In this document: piece by piece, positions 61,801 through 64,000 of the stretch
Layout: every line of letters begins with the position of its first letter
Position numbering within the stretch: the stretch's first letter is position 1
Assembly (NCBI RefSeq): GCF_004362825.1
Contig: NZ_SNXZ01000001.1
Coordinates: 310,001 to 374,000, forward strand
Reading direction: 5' to 3'
Length of the DNA: 64,000 nucleotides
DNA from: Labedaea rhizosphaerae
Lineage (GTDB): Bacteria; Actinomycetota; Actinomycetes; Mycobacteriales; Pseudonocardiaceae
Made by a program: the position numbers and the translations under genes
The notes under the pieces: model-generated
Seen by the model: only the letters and a program-made list of their open reading frames with translations
The model's database searches: none
What the model was told of the DNA's origin: nothing

Positions 61801-64000
61801 CAGGTGGAACACCGCCCCGATGGCGCGGCCGTCCAGCAGCGCGGCGAGGGCGTCGCGGTCGGCGACGTCGCAGGCCGCGATCTCCACCTCGGCACCGAGT
61901 TCGGTCAGTTCCGCGGCGAGTTCCGGCGCGCCGGTGGCGTCCAGGCCGCGGCGGCTGGTGAGCAGCAGCTTGCGGACACCGCGCGTGGTGACCAGGTGCT
62001 TGGCGAAGAGCGCACCGAGCATGCCGGTGCCGCCGGTGAGCAGCACGGTCCCGTCGAACTGGGTCGGCTCCGTCGCCGCGGCCGACGCCCGGACGAGCCG
62101 CGCGGCACGCACCACGCCACCGCGCACCACGACCTGCGGTTCCCCGGTCGCGAGGGCGAGCGAGACGTCGGCGTCGGTGCCGTCGAGCAGCACAAGCCGG
62201 TTCGGGTTCTCCGACTGCGCCGAGCGGACGAGACCCCAGACAGCCGCACCCGCGAAGTCGGTGACGTCCTCCCCGCCGAGCGCGATCGCGCCGTGGGTGC
62301 GGATGACCAGCGGCAGGTCGCTTTCGTCCTGCTCCAGCCAAGCCTGCACGACACCGAGCGTTTCGGTCACCGCCGCGTGCACCGCGGCCGCGTCCGTGCC
62401 GGGGTTGGGCGCGAAGACCTCCGGCGTGGCCGGATCGGCCTTGGGCACCGGGATCTCGGTCCAGTCGATCCGGAACAACGCGTCGTTGGCGGTGGTCTGG
62501 GTCGCGGCGAGCGCGTCGGCCGAGATCGGCCGCAGGACAAGGGAATCGATCGACGCGACCGGCGCACCCGCGCTGTCGGCCAGTGCGACCGACACCTCGC
62601 CGTCGCCGATCGATCGCACGTGCACCCGCACGCTCGCCGCGCCGACGGCCTGCAGCGAGACACCCGACCAGGCGAACGGCAGGGCCGCACCGGCCACCCC
62701 GGTCAACGCGACCGTGTGCAGGGCGGCATCCAGCAGGGCCGGGTGCAGGCCATAACCCTCGGCGTCACCCGGCAGCGAAACCTCGGCGTAGATGTCGTTG
62801 CCCGATTTCCACGCCGACTTCAGGCCCTGGAAGGCCGGCCCGTAGTTCAGGCCCTCCTCGGCGACCTTCGCGTAGAACCCCTGCAGATCAACGGGTTCAG
62901 CGGCAGGCGGCCACTCGGTAAGCGTCTCGGCCGCGCCGCCACCGGAGCCGCCACCGGAGCCGAGGGTGCCGGTGGCGTGCCGGGTCCACGAGCCGTCGTC
63001 GGACCGCGAGTGCACGCTGAGCGCGCGGGTCCCGGCCTCGTCCGGCCCGACCACGACCTGCACGGCGATCCCGCCGCTGTCGGGCACCACGAGCGGCGCC
63101 TCCAGCGTGAGGTCCTGCACGGTGTCGCAGCCGACCTGGTCGCCCGCGCGGATCGCCAGCTCGACGAAACCGGTGCCGGGGAAGAAGATCACGTCACCGA
63201 CGCGGTGATCGGTGAGCCACGGCACGGAACTCGCGGCGAGCCGCCCGGTGAAGACCAGCCCGCCGGCCTCGGGCGAGGACACGATGGCGCCGAGCAGCGG
63301 GTGCTCGGCGTCGTCGAGCCCGGCCGCGGCGACGTCGCCGGTGCCGGCGGGCGGCTGGGCCCAGTAGTGCTCGTGCTGGAACGCGTACGTCGGCAGATCG
63401 CCGACCGGCACGGTCGCGCTGCCGTAGAACTGCGACCAGTCGACGGACGCGCCGCCGGCCCACGCCTCGGCCAGCGAGATGACGACCCGGCGCAGTCCGC
63501 CTTCCTGACGGCGCAGCGACCCCACCGCGGTGGCCGATGCCCCCGCGTCCGCGACCGTCTCGCCGAGCCCGACCAACAGGCCGGGGTGCGGGCTGCACTC
63601 GATGAACGTGGTGATGCCGTCGGCCAGCAGCGCCCGCGTGGTGTCCTCGAACCGCACGGTGTTGCGCAGGTTCTCGTACCAGTAGTCGCTGGTCAGCCTG
63701 GTCGTGTCGATCGGTTCGGCGATGACCGTGGAGTAGAACTGGACGTCGGTGGCGCGCGGGTGGATCTCGCCGAGGGTCGCGGCCAGCTGGTCGCGGATCT
63801 CCTCGACGAACATCGAGTGCGACGCGTAGTCCACCGGGATCTTGCGGGCCTGGATGCCCTCGCCGGTCAGGTAGTCGTAGAACTCGTCGAGCGCGTCCAC
63901 GTGTCCACAAGCGACCGTCGAGTTGGGACTGTTGACCACCGCGACCTGCAGCCGGCCTTCGTAGCGCTCGGCGATCAGCTCGTGCACGCGGGTCGAGGGC
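55861..64000 (-). CDS. type I modular PKS, partial module plus one full module, 5' end outside the window
   Basis: The reading frame enters from the right edge inside an AT domain. That AT has VDYASHSMF (about 63811-63835), the YASH signature for methylmalonyl-CoA. DH ([14 protein letters not shown], about 63170-63210), KR (TGGTGMLG about 62010-62050; LDD present) and ACP ([12 protein letters not shown] about 61105-61150) follow. The next module has KS (active Cys about 60480), AT with GHSIGE and HAFHS (malonyl), DH ([14 protein letters not shown]), KR with LDD, and ACP ([12 protein letters not shown] about 56220-56262). The end is an acidic docking segment with [14 protein letters not shown]. 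No ER is seen. The stop is 7 nt before the start of the downstream PKS, whose coiled-coil N-terminus should dock here. Both KRs look B-type. Confidence 0.95.
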   Translation of the reverse strand, partial: PSTRVHELIAERYEGRLQVAVVNSPNSTVACGHVDALDEFYDYLTGEGIQARKIPVDYASHSMFVEEIRDQLAATLGEIHPRATDVQFYSTVIAEPIDTTRLTSDYWYENLRNTVRFEDTTRALLADGITTFIECSPHPGLLVGLGETVADAGASATAVGSLRRQEGGLRRVVISLAEAWAGGASVDWSQFYGSATVPVGDLPTYAFQHEHYWAQPPAGTGDVAAAGLDDAEHPLLGAIVSSPEAGGLVFTGRLAASSVPWLTDHRVGDVIFFPGTGFVELAIRAGDQVGCDTVQDLTLEAPLVVPDSGGIAVQVVVGPDEAGTRALSVHSRSDDGSWTRHATGTLGSGGGSGGGAAETLTEWPPAAEPVDLQGFYAKVAEEGLNYGPAFQGLKSAWKSGNDIYAEVSLPGDAEGYGLHPALLDAALHTVALTGVAGAALPFAWSGVSLQAVGAASVRVHVRSIGDGEVSVALADSAGAPVASIDSLVLRPISADALAATQTTANDALFRIDWTEIPVPKADPATPEVFAPNPGTDAAAVHAAVTETLGVVQAWLEQDESDLPLVIRTHGAIALGGEDVTDFAGAAVWGLVRSAQSENPNRLVLLDGTDADVSLALATGEPQVVVRGGVVRAARLVRASAAATEPTQFDGTVLLTGGTGMLGALFAKHLVTTRGVRKLLLTSRRGLDATGAPELAAELTELGAEVEIAACDVADRDALAALLDGRAIGAVFHLAGALDDGTIGSLTPDRVDAVLRPKVDAVLNLHELVGDVSAFVLFSSVAGVFGNPGQGNYAAANAFLDGLAAHRRAHGQPGLALAWGFWDQASEMTGKLTGSQRTRISQGGVFGITAEEGVALYDAAEASGESLVVPVKLDLPGLRAQGVRELFHTLIPTVRRRKAGAKVESSALQQKLAGLGDKDREQVLLDLVLGQVAVVLGFSSANAVESDRAFKELGFDSLRAVEFRNGVAEAVGLKLPATVVFDYPNPIALSRYLLGELAGVGETKRGPVATKAASDEPIAIVAMSCRYPGGITSPEDLWRMVADGVDVIGEFPNDRGWDLPKLIDTSATRPDTCYVDRGGFLPDAGGFDPSFFGISPNEALIMDPQQRLVLETTWEALERAGIDPLSLKESNTGVFLGMMYHDYAHNKSTGGIASGRVSYVLGLEGPAVTVDTACSSSLVSLHLAAQALRSGECSLAIAGGVAVMSSPEVFVEFSRQRGLSKDGVCRSFAGAADGAVWSEGVGILLVERLSDAQRLGHEVLAVVRGSAVNQDGASNGLTAPNGPSQQRVIQQALANAGLSTSDIDAVEAHGTGTTLGDPIEAQALLATLGQDRSEPLYLGSIKSNMGHAQAAAGVAGVIKMVEAIRHGVLPKTLHVDEPTPHVDWSAGAVELITEAREWPSVDRPRRAGISSFGISGTNAHVIIEAAPAVAAAETVTTVTADLPAVPWVLSAKSPEALAELASRVATAEGSVTDIGWSLVSTRTGLDYRAAVVGAEREELLTGLTSIANGTPSGSVVRGIARSAGATAFLFTGQGAQRTGMGRELYDAFPVFAATFDAAVSELDRHLDRPLREVVWGADAELLSQTVYTQAGLFAIEVALYRLVQSWGVRADYVAGHSIGEIAAAHVAGVFSLADAATLVAARGSLMQALPPGGAMVAVQATEEEARPYLTESLSIAAVNGPDSVVISGGADAVAEVANRFAAEGRKHSKLKVSHAFHSVLMEPMLADFQAAIEHLTYAEPTLPVVSNVTGALAEELATPEYWVRHVREAVRFADGIKFLETQGVTRFLELGPDAILTGMAQQSAGSATLVPILRRNRPEATTAVTALAQLHAVGVSVDWQAFYAGTGARRVELPTYPFQHSWFWEFDVVAEDPESIGLESAAHPLLGAIVPAPEAGGVTLTGRISASAQPWLADHAVGETILFPGTGFVELALQAGEHLGHDTITELTLEAPLVLTEQSAAAVQVTADADGTVKVYSRTDDGDWVRHGTGTLGASDAPAFDLSAWPSAGEPLDIDAFYDGMAEAGLAYGPVFQGLRAAWKAEDGTVYADVSLPEDVSPEGFGVHPALLDATLHTVALSGVTGDQAALPFSWSDVTLYATGASAVRVRAIPRGENEITVEVADASGQPVARIGSLVLRPIAPEQLAATKSQDLYRVEWTPVAPNAARLIEVVVFDSTPGTDAEAVHDAVKAALARLQAADEATLVVRTQGAIALHGEDVTDLAGAAVWGLVRSAQSEGANVVLVDGSSEDVAPAVATGEVQVVVRGGTPYAPRLVKVPATDATPANYDGTVLITGGTGTLGRIFAKHVITARGARKVLLTSRRGPAAEGAPKLVEELTALGAEVSVVACDAADRSALAAVLDGQDVRTVIHLAGFLDDGVIGSLTPERVDAVLRPKVDAALNLHALVGDAEFIVFSSAAGVLGNPGQGNYAAANAFLDGLAAHRRAAGQPAQALAWGVWATDDGMSADQDRMRRTGIDTIDAALGTALFDAAAGVDAAALVPIRINAKELTGEVPDMLRGLVRTRVRREAGAAGTADSFRQRMAGLSEEDRKAELLELVRAHAAAILGHAGADAIEPDLAFKELGFDSLAAVEFRNGLVEATGLKLPATLVFDYPNSLVLAEHFAEELRPAGTEEDRIRLAIAAIPMQRLKEAGLLDGLLDLAGIKGASTGEPEPEQDSTAQGPTAQEIDELDTDALINMALDGGLDDDAMTEV
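59488..59509 (-). repeat. partial palindromic-repeat copy in the upstream PKS linker
   Basis: Coding strand CTGTTAACTGGATTAACAAG, 19 of 20 bases as in the copy at 54282, encoding LLTGLTS with two TTA codons. It is at the equivalent KS-AT linker position. Confidence 0.6.

Noticed and set aside
61990-62060. ER domain in the partial PKS module
   Set aside because: The nucleotide-binding motif there belongs to the KR (TGGTGMLG followed by LDD and the Tyr motif). The interval between DH and KR holds only the KR structural part and is too short for an ER.

Overview
The window is high-GC, gene-dense DNA from an actinomycete, most likely of the Pseudonocardiales. Supporting signs are an MprAB/HtrA stress module, DUF397 with XRE/DUF5753 proteins, a PF04672 methyltransferase, many GTG starts and a modular type I polyketide synthase. 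No close relative was identified, so the assignment is an inference.

Layout. 1-7.2 kb (minus strand): the front part of an HtrA-like membrane protease (runs off the left edge), galT with a DeoR regulator, an MprA/MprB-type two-component pair, an Eis-like acetyltransferase and a 3-hydroxyacyl-CoA dehydrogenase. The same 19-nt direct-repeat box lies just upstream of both the protease and the response regulator. 7.3-25.2 kb: mixed chromosomal genes, including a histidine phosphatase, a GGDEF protein, an orphan LuxR response regulator, a large secreted acylase, a polysaccharide deacetylase, tRNA-Arg(CCT) followed by a GC-rich tandem repeat, a DUF397/XRE/methyltransferase group, an MFS transporter, a short class II UvrA and a VOC protein.

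25.4-37.9 kb is a surface-glycan locus. It carries a nucleotide-sugar 6-dehydrogenase, five GT4-like glycosyltransferases (two adjacent pairs of paralogues plus one single gene), a left-handed beta-helix N-acetyltransferase, a Wzx/MurJ-like flippase, a DegT aminotransferase, a Gfo/Idh dehydrogenase and a UDP-GlcNAc 2-epimerase. The five enzymes match the known five-step route to UDP-2,3-diacetamido-2,3-dideoxymannuronic acid.

38.4-64 kb is the right-hand part of a polyketide cluster that continues past the window. It holds a type II thioesterase, an acyl-CoA carboxylase beta/epsilon pair, a LAL-type LuxR regulator with two TTA codons, an alpha/beta hydrolase, and two minus-strand PKS genes. 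The upstream PKS (5' end outside the window) has a partial methylmalonyl-type AT module followed by a full KS-AT-DH-KR-ACP module. The downstream PKS has two KS-AT-DH-KR-ACP modules and a terminal thioesterase. All four modules carry KR and DH but no ER, which predicts a conjugated tetraene next to the released carboxyl end.

The most unusual signal is a low-GC, TTA-containing palindromic motif at the same KS-AT linker position in all three complete modules. One of these copies aligns over 42 nt without gaps to a palindromic repeat in the intergenic space at 9.6 kb, suggesting that an intergenic-type repeat was captured in frame by the PKS.
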